Source: an uncultured Microcaldota archaeon (GTDB taxonomy: Archaea > Micrarchaeota > Micrarchaeia > Micrarchaeales > Micrarchaeaceae). Taken from it: a stretch of DNA of 41,156 nt. Under the pieces are notes generated by a model. That model saw only the letters and a list, made by a program, of their open reading frames with translations, was not told the DNA's origin and did no database searches. A program made the translations under genes and the position numbers. Below, piece by piece: positions 32,981 through 40,713 of the stretch (positions are counted from its first letter, which is position 1; each line of letters starts with the position of its first letter). The stretch is taken from positions 1-41,156 of the forward strand of contig CAISDH010000057.1 in the NCBI GenBank assembly GCA_903884115.1, given 5' to 3'.

Positions 32981-33616
32981 TCACTCTTTTATTCTTAACG
33001 CCGCCACTAACATCCTTGTCTTAAGGAGATTATCCGAGCCGAATACCTCTGCAACCTTAGATAGTTCTTGCTCAGAATCTCTACAAAGTGCCATTAGTTG
33101 TTCTGAAGTAATCCCAGTTAGTTTAACGCCTTCGTCCGCTTCAGATACCTCAATTTTCGGCATGGCCACTTCGTGGCCGACTCTAACCCCAACCACCACC
33201 GGGGCAGCGTCCTGAGGGTCGCCGTCCGCGTCGAGGTAGAAACGCCCCTCGTCGACACGGGCGTTGCTGTGCGTGCGCACGAACAGCGACAACGGCTCAT
33301 TACCTGAATAAGCACGAACTGTTTTTTCTATGTCTCCCTTTCCTTCTGTGAGCTTGCCTTCATTGTCAAAAGTATAGTATCCTGATTCTTCTAGACCTTT
33401 TCCGGCTAAATAGAACCAGTTTCCCTTCAATTGCTCCTTTAGCTCCGGGTTTCCGTCTATAAGCACTAGAGCTTCCTGCTTTTCCATTGGTTCTAGTTTA
33501 TGTTGCTGCAAAAGTTCTATAGATTTGGCATGATTCGCCTCGATCTCGGCAATGAATACTCCAGTATTGTTTACTTCCTTAAACTGCGCTTCAGTCCTTA
33601 ATATAGTTTTAGGCAT
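32981..33616 (-). CDS. DGR target protein with C-type-lectin-like variable domain (211 aa)
   Basis: Start ATG 33616, directly preceded by GTGATAAA and by promoter copy 6. N-terminal ~60 residues helical and charged; then a likely CLec-type fold (~65-147) with NWFYLAGKG, SGYYTFDNEG, and the variable repeat at ~109-142 ending VVVGVRVG. Unusually, ~63 further residues follow the variable repeat (IEVSEADEGVKL..., helical C-terminus). No signal peptide or TM segment: probably cytoplasmic. Variable residues relative to the template include N to F, H to R, N to Y, N to D (several), R to G and N to G. Function unknown; ligand binding by the variable surface is inferred from the DGR family. Confidence 0.85.
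   Translation of the reverse strand: MPKTILRTEAQFKEVNNTGVFIAEIEANHAKSIELLQQHKLEPMEKQEALVLIDGNPELKEQLKGNWFYLAGKGLEESGYYTFDNEGKLTEGKGDIEKTVRAYSGNEPLSLFVRTHSNARVDEGRFYLDADGDPQDAAPVVVGVRVGHEVAMPKIEVSEADEGVKLTGITSEQLMALCRDSEQELSKVAEVFGSDNLLKTRMLVAALRIKE
33195..33296 (-). repeat. DGR variable repeat (VR)
   Basis: Variable copy of the template inside the target gene (residues ~108-141). See the template for the alignment. The upstream boundary is sharp at GCCGTTGTCGCTG; beyond the GC-rich end the two diverge. Confidence 0.95.
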
Positions 33617-33654
33617 TTTATCACAGTATTTATTACTATTATCTCTGTTTATCC

Positions 33655-33713
33655 AGATACTTATACTTTTTCTTTTGTTGCAGTTTGTTTGCGAAATCTT
33701 GTGATTTTGAAGT
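33655..33713 (-). promoter_or_regulatory. Cluster promoter module, copy 6 (DGR target)
   Basis: CAAAATCACAAGATTTCGC, AAACAAACTGCAACAAAA, then AGTATAAGTATCT (TATA), 38 bp before the ATG. The same three blocks in the same spacing as copies 1-5; the distal block is closest to copies 3 and 4. Confidence 0.85.
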
Positions 33714-33815
33714 AGGGTTTGCTCATCAAAAACTAAGTGGTGCATATTTCGAACACTACCGGAAAACAGATAACAAATTTAATAATTAGCATTACTTTAT
33801 TAAGCAAGGGAGTAT

Positions 33816-33941
33816 ATGTCCAAAGAAAAAGGGCATATAACCTACGTGCCTAATGCTCGGCGGTCGCACATTATGTTTTTGAATACATATCACGCAGCTA
33901 CACTGCCTTCAGACACTCGAAGCCTAAGTTGCTATTTATAA
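33816..33941 (+). CDS. Possible 41-aa ORF spanning the tRNA-like repeat
   Basis: ATG 33816 to TAA 33941, basic, includes KEKGHITYVPNARRSHI. The partial repeat of the tRNA-Gly 3' end lies inside it. May be a small protein or a gene fragment left by an insertion; no family recognised. Confidence 0.25.
   Translation: MSKEKGHITYVPNARRSHIMFLNTYHAATLPSDTRSLSCYL
33858..33868 (+). repeat. 11-bp repeat of tRNA-Gly 3' end (possible att site)
   Basis: CGGCGGTCGCA is identical to the last 11 bases of tRNA-Gly (31439-31449) and in the same orientation. The two copies bracket the entire DGR (31450-33857). tRNA 3' ends are common integration sites; no integrase gene lies between, so this would be a relic. 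Confidence 0.45.
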
Positions 33942-33963
33942 GTAATTATCCCACATATCTGCG

Positions 33964-35409
33964 ATGAAAATAGACAAAGAAATGACGATGTTCGCCATCG
34001 CGTCGTTCATGTTCCTGATTGATGTGTTCAATTTTGTTTACGACTTCGTATCCAGAGTGTCTACGGCCCTGAACATACTCATCTGCGCGGCATACGTAAC
34101 CTACGCGATAACCTATTTTGCAAATGAAAAGAGCCTGGCACAAAAAAGCAGGTGCTTTTCCGCATTGTTCGTGCTATTGGCTGCGTTGGTTATTTTGACT
34201 TCCGCTTTTGACATTTCGCAGTTTAATGCGCAGAAAATTCTTCACATCGTCACTCCGATCTATTTCTGCGCGGTGGGATTGCTGACGTCCATCCCTGCGA
34301 TCCTGCCCCTTGTCCTATTGGTGTTTCTGGCAAGAAGCCTGTATGTACATAAGGTTGCAAAAAAGTACAAGAAAGGAATAAGGGCACTTTCGTATGTAGT
34401 ATATTTTGCGGCCATCGCGTTTTTGATAATCTGTTCCTTGTTGGTATTCAAACCCAACCCTATGCACTTTGACGATGAGGGATTCATCACCCTGAATGCG
34501 GCAAATGTTTTTGCCAAGGGCCAGAACCCGTACACTGCGAACTTCAGCAGCATTCTCGGGAGTAATTTATCAAAAACTGTTCAAGGCGTCACATTCACTA
34601 CGAACAATACGATTGTCGGGTTCCTGAGCTACCCTGCATTGTCGTTCCTTGTCTTTGCGCCGTTTGCGCTCATCAGCAATGCAGACGCATATCACTTCAC
34701 ATATGGAGGGTTATACGTCCTCTTCCCGCTTTTCGTTTTTATCCTGGTGATGACAATATCATATGTACTGAAAGAGGAGTACATCAAGAAACCGCCTGTA
34801 ATGGTGATCGTTTCCTTGCTGTTCTTGCTCTCGTTCTTCGCATCAGTCGAAAATTTCCTCATGTTCGCCCTTATGATGTTAGCACTGTACAAGATAGAGA
34901 GCAAGTACCTATGGGTCGTCTTGGGCGTTCTTGCATCCTTGCAAGAGGAAGTCTGGATTGTCGTCCTGCTCTTCCTGATTTATGCGGTAAGGAACTACGG
35001 AATGAAGAGAGGGATGTATGAGGCTTTAGGCACGGCGCTTGTTTTCATTCTGATAAACGGCTATTTCATAATGCTAAGCCCTTCGTCGTTTGCGAGAGGC
35101 ATCCTCAGCACCGTGAGCGGGGCACTGACCACAGGCCCATATCCTGTATTTGGATACTCGATCATGAGCGCATTTCCATCGTTGAGCGAAAGCATGGTAT
35201 TTTTTGCGGCATTGATTGCAGTACTGATAATGGCATACTGCCTGAATGTGAAGAAGCTAATACCGTTATTCGGGCTCCTGCCTCTGATGTTCCTGTTCCA
35301 TGGAACCCTGATATATTACGTGTTCTTCGTCTCTGCCTTGGTAGTGTCGATGTACATCGATGAGCCCGTCATGGCGTTCCACGATCGTGAAATGCCCGTT
35401 TGTACATAA
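33964..35409 (+). CDS. Polytopic membrane protein, GT-C glycosyltransferase-like
   Basis: 481 aa with about 11-12 hydrophobic helices. After the fourth to fifth helix a soluble loop carries FDDEGFITLNAANVF (~172-186), matching the acidic DD/DE motif in the first extracytoplasmic loop of GT-C glycosyltransferases (which use lipid-linked sugars), followed by NPYTANF. Family-level similarity is inferred from topology plus motif. A surface glycosylation role would fit the Asn-rich surface protein at the window start. Start ATG 33964. Confidence 0.65.
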   Translation: MKIDKEMTMFAIASFMFLIDVFNFVYDFVSRVSTALNILICAAYVTYAITYFANEKSLAQKSRCFSALFVLLAALVILTSAFDISQFNAQKILHIVTPIYFCAVGLLTSIPAILPLVLLVFLARSLYVHKVAKKYKKGIRALSYVVYFAAIAFLIICSLLVFKPNPMHFDDEGFITLNAANVFAKGQNPYTANFSSILGSNLSKTVQGVTFTTNNTIVGFLSYPALSFLVFAPFALISNADAYHFTYGGLYVLFPLFVFILVMTISYVLKEEYIKKPPVMVIVSLLFLLSFFASVENFLMFALMMLALYKIESKYLWVVLGVLASLQEEVWIVVLLFLIYAVRNYGMKRGMYEALGTALVFILINGYFIMLSPSSFARGILSTVSGALTTGPYPVFGYSIMSAFPSLSESMVFFAALIAVLIMAYCLNVKKLIPLFGLLPLMFLFHGTLIYYVFFVSALVVSMYIDEPVMAFHDREMPVCT

Positions 35410-35471
35410 AGCTTAAATATCTGGATATTTCTTTCCTTTACCAGCACTTGCAGGTTTAGCAAGGTTTTGCC

Positions 35472-35579
35472 ATGGGCTACGCAAAGCAAACCGTACTGCA
35501 CTATATCTTGAACGCATTGCGAATAGCCATGGGCAACGGCATTATAGCCCTTGCCCAAAACGCACAGAACACTAAATAA
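35472..35579 (+). CDS. Possible 35-aa protein
   Basis: ATG 35472 to TAA 35579. Mildly hydrophobic (HYILNALRIAMGNGIIALAQ), so a single-helix membrane peptide is conceivable. TATA-like GCTTAAATATC ~60 bp upstream. Weak support. Confidence 0.3.
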   Translation: MGYAKQTVLHYILNALRIAMGNGIIALAQNAQNTK

Positions 35580-35627
35580 ATTTTCAGTTTTTTGGTGGTT
35601 TTGTGCGCGATACTAAAAAGGTAGCTA

Positions 35628-35689
35628 GGGGAATATCCAGGACTTGTGCTTTAAAGACAGCCATGGGAATGTTCGGGACTTGTGCTTTA
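35628..35689 (+). repeat. Tandem 25-bp direct repeats upstream of the three-gene operon
   Basis: Copies at 35628-35652 and 35665-35689 share GGGAAT(A/G)TCC/TC and GGACTTGTGCTTTA, spaced 37 bp centre to centre. The sequence ACTAAGGTAG after the second copy has a degenerate counterpart (ACTAAAAAGGTAG) just before the first, so a third partial unit exists. Position 15 bp before the ATG suggests an operator or leader element. Confidence 0.7.
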
Positions 35690-35703
35690 CTAAGGTAGAG
35701 TCT

Positions 35704-36987
35704 ATGCAAACAACAACACAAAGAAGAGTGGAGACGGATAGGACACTGCAGGTATCTGAGAGGGATATCCTGGACACCGTGAGGAACTTCGAACTGCCAT
35801 GCGCATCGAAGAAAGCACAGGAGAAAGTCAATGAAGTGAAGAAGATCCTCCACGAGCAGGGGATACCCATACTGACCAACGAAATTAAGAGATTCGTGTT
35901 GTGCTCTGACGGCAACGGCATTTGTGAAATGCCACAAATAGAACTGGTTAGAAAATTAGGAGAGTTCAGCGCACAGGTCTACGAGCAGAAAAGCAATGGC
36001 AGGACTCTGGAATTGGAAGAGGTGCGGAGCCAGGCAGAGCAATTAAGCCAGGAAATAAAAGCTGCGATAGAGCGCACGGCAGTGATGCTCGGTGGCTGGT
36101 GGAGCGGATCCAAATGGAAGGAAATTGAGCACAAGGTGGTAGACACGCTGGACAACGTGAACAAACCGTTGGCTTTCTACCTGTACCTGTCAAAAAGCGG
36201 CACACGGTCGAGTTGCGAGAACGTTCCGGATCTTGGCGAGATCCTGTTCATGGGCAGGTTAAGGCCGCTGGACGTCGAAGTGATAACATACGATGAGCAC
36301 GCAAGCGCAGGCGGAATAACCTACAATGACAACAGCAGCTATGTCACAAGATATCGCGAAATTGCAGAAGGAATGGGGCTGAGGCTGGAGATCAGGAGAC
36401 CGGCATTAGACCTGGAGAAGTTTGCTGAAAAGTATGTAGAAATGCTGGAAGAAGAAGGAAAAGGAGAGGCAGACAGGAACGTCGCAACAAACAGGATCAT
36501 CAAGATCATGCGAAGGTGCGAAGGCACAGGCGTGGAAGAGGACGCAGTATACGATCTGAATGCGAGATATAATGCGATGATCGATTCCAGGATCCGCGAC
36601 GACACGCTGCATCATGTTTCCGTGACAGCGAAGCCAGACAAACTCAAGATAGGCTGGCCCTACGGACTCCTGCCTCTGCACGGGGTTCCCGTGATATATG
36701 ATGACAGCCTCAAGAAAACGGGTCTTGCGGTAGCGATAATACCGGAGTCAGAAGTCCGGGAAGGGTTCGGAGAAGTGCACAACACGCACACCACATACAT
36801 AATAAAGAACGAACGTGGCGAGCTTGTCGCCTATGCGGTCACCAGAAAAGAGAACGAGCTGACCGAACAACAGTTCTATGATGAGATACCGGCGTTCCTA
36901 GCAAGGAGGGCGAAGAGCGAAACATACATAAAGACGTTTGGAGACCTATTAAGGACAAAGTTGGCATCGCAAGAAGATGCAAACTAG
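35704..36987 (+). CDS. Hypothetical protein, first gene of three-gene operon (427 aa)
   Basis: Soluble, no TM. N-terminal ~150 residues helical; a mixed alpha/beta part includes SSCENVPDLGEILFMGRLRPLDVEV and DEHASAGGITYNDNSSYVTRY (~198-218); the C-terminal part has LKIGWPYGLLPLHGVPVIYDDS (read as two pieces) and TTYIIKNERGELVAYAV. I do not recognise the family. It is followed 12 bp later by the ROK gene and then 1 bp later by the isocyanide-synthase-like gene, so the three are clearly one unit. Start ATG 35704; upstream in-frame TTG overlaps the repeats. Confidence 0.75.
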   Translation: MQTTTQRRVETDRTLQVSERDILDTVRNFELPCASKKAQEKVNEVKKILHEQGIPILTNEIKRFVLCSDGNGICEMPQIELVRKLGEFSAQVYEQKSNGRTLELEEVRSQAEQLSQEIKAAIERTAVMLGGWWSGSKWKEIEHKVVDTLDNVNKPLAFYLYLSKSGTRSSCENVPDLGEILFMGRLRPLDVEVITYDEHASAGGITYNDNSSYVTRYREIAEGMGLRLEIRRPALDLEKFAEKYVEMLEEEGKGEADRNVATNRIIKIMRRCEGTGVEEDAVYDLNARYNAMIDSRIRDDTLHHVSVTAKPDKLKIGWPYGLLPLHGVPVIYDDSLKKTGLAVAIIPESEVREGFGEVHNTHTTYIIKNERGELVAYAVTRKENELTEQQFYDEIPAFLARRAKSETYIKTFGDLLRTKLASQEDAN

Positions 36988-36999
36988 GCACAATGCGAT

Positions 37000-37914
37000 A
37001 TGATGCACAGGAATGACCTTTACATGGGCATAGACATAGGCAAGACCAAGATAGCAGCTGCAGTAGTGGACACAGGCGGCACGGTTGTAGAAAAGCAGAC
37101 CGTTCGGACAAAGTACGCAGAAGGTTTTGATGAAATATTGAAGCAGTGCAGCGAGGTATCAGGGCGCTTTATCCGCAGCCACAAGATAAAGGCAGTAGGG
37201 ATAGGCACGTTCGGGATTGTGGATTCGAATACGGGAGTGCTACTAAAGAGCAGCGCATCCCAAAATGCGCCAAATTTAAACATCAGGAAGATATTTGAAG
37301 AGAAGTTCGGACTCAGGACCTATGTGTGCAATGATGTGTGCGCCGGCGCACTTGGAGAGCACATCTTCGGCGCAGGAAAGGGCACGAATAGTTCGGTATC
37401 GATAATGATAGGCACAGGCGTCGGCACTGGAATCATAATAAACAACAAGATATTGGCAGGCGAACACTTCCTCGCAGGCCAGGCAGGCTGGGCAGGCATA
37501 CTCGAGAAGAGCATGACATGGGAAGACTTTTTCAGCGGAAGCGGCATAGAAAAACGCGCTCTGAAATATATCAGGAAAAGTATTTCAGCGAAAGAAGTGT
37601 TTGAACTTGCATATGCTGGGAACAAACTGGCAGAAGGCATAATAGAGGATGCCGTCAAATACGCAGGATCCTATATCGCATTCATACAGCACCTTGTCGA
37701 CCCTGAGATAATAATCATGGGCGGCAGCGTTGCAATAAACCAACCGAGGTTTGCCAGTGACATCAGGAGAAGCGCCATGGAACTGCATGATGTGGATGAT
37801 TTTGGAGTCAGAGATGCCCTTAGGGTTGTCGATGCGAAGCTGGGCAACGACATGGGAGTTATCGGAGCCGCAAGCCTGGCCATCCAGGATGCACAAGCGC
37901 ATTTGAGGAGATAG
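37000..37914 (+). CDS. ROK-family sugar kinase or regulator-like ATPase
   Basis: 304 aa ASKHA fold. Phosphate-1 loop MGIDIGKTKIAAAVVD (~9-24), GIGTFGIVDSNTG, catalytic-Asp region VCNDVCAGALGEHIFGAG (Asp ~109), phosphate-2 MIGTGVGTGIII, adenosine motif MGGSVAINQ. No N-terminal HTH, so a kinase and not a NagC/XylR repressor. The ROK zinc motif (GH..CxCGxxGC) is missing: the region reads LAGQAGWAGIL, so it is a zinc-lacking variant. Phosphorylates a sugar or sugar-like metabolite; substrate unknown. Confidence 0.85.
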   Translation: MMHRNDLYMGIDIGKTKIAAAVVDTGGTVVEKQTVRTKYAEGFDEILKQCSEVSGRFIRSHKIKAVGIGTFGIVDSNTGVLLKSSASQNAPNLNIRKIFEEKFGLRTYVCNDVCAGALGEHIFGAGKGTNSSVSIMIGTGVGTGIIINNKILAGEHFLAGQAGWAGILEKSMTWEDFFSGSGIEKRALKYIRKSISAKEVFELAYAGNKLAEGIIEDAVKYAGSYIAFIQHLVDPEIIIMGGSVAINQPRFASDIRRSAMELHDVDDFGVRDALRVVDAKLGNDMGVIGAASLAIQDAQAHLRR

Positions 37915-37915
37915 A

Positions 37916-38959
37916 ATGGAGAAAAGACTTAATCCTGAATTCATGCCATTCAGGTTCAGGCTTGACCCGAAGATGGCAGGGTTCAAGACGGTTTTCGGAA
38001 AGCAGAAGGTCACCAGGAGGGAAGCGAAGGACCTGATAGACAATGACGCTGAATCGATTTTCAGCGACAGCTACGAAAGCCTTGAGGCGCTGTACAGCAA
38101 ATGCAAGTTCATCACGTTTGAAGGCAGCATCAAGGAATACGCAGAACGCCTCGAGCAAAGAGACAAGATCAATTTCATGTTCCTTGCATATCTGGGAAAG
38201 TCGCAGAACGACCTAAGATCAAACATAAGAAAGCCAGACCTTTCAGTCCTTGCGCTGCTAAACAGGTTAAGCGTATTCGCAAATAAGGTCGGCGACGTGA
38301 CTGGAAAGGAAGTAAGTATTACCATAGCGACAGAGAACTCATACTATGACAAGAACATATTACTGATAAAGAAGTCCATTGCAAGCCAGACAATGGAAAA
38401 GGCAAAGGCGCTGATGAACGAATTCGGCATAAGGAACATAGCGCTTGAGCCCGTTGAGAGCTTCCTTCAAGGCGAAGATTTCCAGAGGGAATTCGACAAG
38501 GAAGTTCAAGAGAATTCCCCGATGGAGAAAAGCATACTGAATGCAGAGAAGCATTCCGACCTAAAAGGCATAACATACTATCTCGTGCCAACAAGATCAT
38601 TCGGTTCCGCCGTAAAGGCATACACAAGCCCGAGCGGAAAAAGGGCAGCCCTGGAAAAGGCAGGCGAGTCTATGGTGAGATACCTGGCGTTCATGGGGGC
38701 CAGGGAAAAGATGGACTTCTGGGACTACAATAAGCGGTTCGTGAGAAGCACGCTCAGCTTCAAGCCGGGCGTCACGACGTTCCAATACTCTGTGGGAAGG
38801 ATGCCTCCGTTCCACGGAGTTGCGACGGTGAGAAACGGCAGGATAAGTACGGAATACTATTACGACCTGGCATGCGCAACAAGCGCAAAGAGGCTGGAGC
38901 CGAGAACATTCTACTACAACAACGAGCCCTTCTACATCGATCCCGGAATTGACCTGTGA
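37916..38959 (+). CDS. Distant isocyanide-synthase (DIT1/PvcA)-like protein
   Basis: 347 aa, starts 1 bp after the ROK stop. The order of motifs follows the DIT1_PvcA family, which makes isonitriles from amino acids: FMFLAYLGKSQND (compare FPxKSxN), KPDLSVLALLNRLS (compare lPDxGExlaLxxL), ITIATENSYYD (compare IxSDGxxFxD), FVRSTLSFKP (compare IRLSIHP), and PPFHGVATVRNG (compare TPWHxVxV). Individual residues are often replaced, so the match is remote and my call is tentative. It could be a divergent enzyme using a different substrate, tied to the ROK kinase. Confidence 0.4.
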   Translation: MEKRLNPEFMPFRFRLDPKMAGFKTVFGKQKVTRREAKDLIDNDAESIFSDSYESLEALYSKCKFITFEGSIKEYAERLEQRDKINFMFLAYLGKSQNDLRSNIRKPDLSVLALLNRLSVFANKVGDVTGKEVSITIATENSYYDKNILLIKKSIASQTMEKAKALMNEFGIRNIALEPVESFLQGEDFQREFDKEVQENSPMEKSILNAEKHSDLKGITYYLVPTRSFGSAVKAYTSPSGKRAALEKAGESMVRYLAFMGAREKMDFWDYNKRFVRSTLSFKPGVTTFQYSVGRMPPFHGVATVRNGRISTEYYYDLACATSAKRLEPRTFYYNNEPFYIDPGIDL

Positions 38960-39032
38960 GCAGAAGCACAGGCAGTAGTGGCATCAGCGACTAGCCCTTC
39001 AGCCCATAGATAGAAGGGATGCCCCATGTTCT

Positions 39033-40556
39033 CTATCTCAAGAGCTGCTTTACCTGATCTTCCGCAGCGGTTTTGTAGTCGCCGTCCTTTGCAGTGTATA
39101 TGGCCCTTCCCACTATCGCGTTCCAATTATTCTTGCCCAGTGCTTCCGAGACTTTTTCATAGTCACCGCCTTGGGTGGCCATACCTGGAACGTACCATAT
39201 TGGATTCACGCCTTCGGCTTCAACAACGTCACGCACGGCCTTTATTATATCAGGCTTGGTTCCCGGGACAACAAAGTTGCTCACGCCAGACCTTGCAGCC
39301 AATCGGTATATCTCGAATGCGGCGTCGTTCAGGATAAAGCCGCCCTCGCTCACAAGGTATGCGGGGTGGGTCATTATTCCGCCTACAATGACCTTAAGGT
39401 CATTGTCAAAAGCGCGGTATATCCATGCTCTTTCTGTTTCCGGTCCAGATTGCGGGAACAGTATTACAGATTCAACACCGGAACTCTTGACTGTCCGCAT
39501 GAACGTGTTAGCAGTATCTGGCACGTCGGTACCTGCCTTCTGGTGGTCGTAGATTATCGGCTTTGCCGTATATTGCCTTGCAACCTCTACAATCTTGGGC
39601 AGACCGTATGTCAGCGCAAGCGAGAAGCCGACCTTATAGCCGCCTATGCCTTCCACTTCTGCTGTGCCTTTGACAAGATTCTCAAAATCATTGATGTCTG
39701 TCACATCGCATGCAGGTATCACACTCCTGTCTTCAAGCACTATCCTGCCGTCTTTTTCCAAGCCTTCGGCCATAACTGCGTCTCTCGCCTCCTTTGTCCC
39801 ATAGACTCTGAGGTACGTCGCCATCCTCTGGACGCCATGTTGTTCGTAATCTGACTTCGCACCCAAGTAACTGCGTATCTCAGTAGCACTCAACGAAGGA
39901 TATACAGGTATGCCTGTAGTCTTGGTGAACTCCTCTGCTGCGCTCTTGCCGTCTATTCCAACTTCCTGCCTGTCTGCAGCAATCACAAGCGCGATTATCT
40001 GCGGATTCTCCAGGAGCGCGTTGAGGTCCTTTACTGCCGTGTACTTGGTGTCTGCGGTGGTGAGCACGTCGTCAAGCATTATTATTTTGCTCCCGTCAGC
40101 AGGCACCTTACCCACAATCATGCTCTTTGCATAGTCTGCCTTTGAAAGGCCCGTGGCCTCGCCGTATGTCTTCTCCACCTTCCTCGTGAAGAACCAGTTG
40201 GCATCTATGCCGAAGTCCTGCGCCAGTGAAGTAGAAACGGTCGGCGCCAAGGCAACTCCTTTTTCAGGTATGCCATAAATTGCAATTTTATTTTCTGCAG
40301 CGTCAGTGAACTCGTCTGCATGTGCAGCGACTATGCGTGCAATCGTACTCGCGTATGCCTTTGCAAGCGTTGCAGTAACAGAACCGGAATTGACATCCCC
40401 GATGTTCAGGAAATACGGAGACTCTCTCTTGCTCTTTAAGTTATAATCGCCCTCTGTCTTCAGTGCTTTCGATTCGACAAGCCCTTCTATAACCGCAATC
40501 TTATGCTCCTCAAGCATAGAGGAACTATTCGCTTTGGCGCTTGCACTTTTTGGCAT
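39033..40556 (-). CDS. Fused orotate phosphoribosyltransferase / OMP decarboxylase (UMP synthase-like)
   Basis: 507 aa. N-terminal PRTase (~20-215) with PRPP loop IIMLDDVLTTADT; C-terminal OMP decarboxylase TIM barrel (~240-507) with the catalytic segment IIYDHQKAGTDVPDT. Together they make UMP from orotate. Fusion in OPRT-then-ODC order is familiar from eukaryotic UMPS; most archaea have separate pyrE and pyrF. Start ATG 40556, with GATAAA just upstream and TATA TTATAAATATT ~45 bp before it. The start-proximal GGCATTTTATCAT resembles that of the DGR target, but the upstream promoter module is absent. Confidence 0.9.
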   Translation of the reverse strand: MPKSASAKANSSSMLEEHKIAVIEGLVESKALKTEGDYNLKSKRESPYFLNIGDVNSGSVTATLAKAYASTIARIVAAHADEFTDAAENKIAIYGIPEKGVALAPTVSTSLAQDFGIDANWFFTRKVEKTYGEATGLSKADYAKSMIVGKVPADGSKIIMLDDVLTTADTKYTAVKDLNALLENPQIIALVIAADRQEVGIDGKSAAEEFTKTTGIPVYPSLSATEIRSYLGAKSDYEQHGVQRMATYLRVYGTKEARDAVMAEGLEKDGRIVLEDRSVIPACDVTDINDFENLVKGTAEVEGIGGYKVGFSLALTYGLPKIVEVARQYTAKPIIYDHQKAGTDVPDTANTFMRTVKSSGVESVILFPQSGPETERAWIYRAFDNDLKVIVGGIMTHPAYLVSEGGFILNDAAFEIYRLAARSGVSNFVVPGTKPDIIKAVRDVVEAEGVNPIWYVPGMATQGGDYEKVSEALGKNNWNAIVGRAIYTAKDGDYKTAAEDQVKQLLR

Positions 40557-40713
40557 TTTATCATCCCCTGGCGATAGCTCTATTCCAATAATATTTATAA
40601 CTTTTGAAATTCGTAGTATCATTACGGTTCCGTTGATAGCTATTTCACATTCGTAAAAAATACGCAAGATATTTAAGGCTTATATAGAATAACATACAGG
40701 ATAAGGTGTTTGC

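Noticed and set aside
32606-33000. Avd-type accessory gene of the DGR
   Set aside because: No frame of suitable length or composition in the spacer.
31450-33857. Group II intron instead of DGR
   Set aside because: Motif B is the SQ type, no maturase or endonuclease domain, and a TR/VR pair with adenine-specific differences is present.
40545-40600. Seventh promoter module upstream of the fused OPRT-ODC gene
   Set aside because: Only the start-proximal GATAAAATGCC resembles the DGR target; distal and middle blocks are absent.
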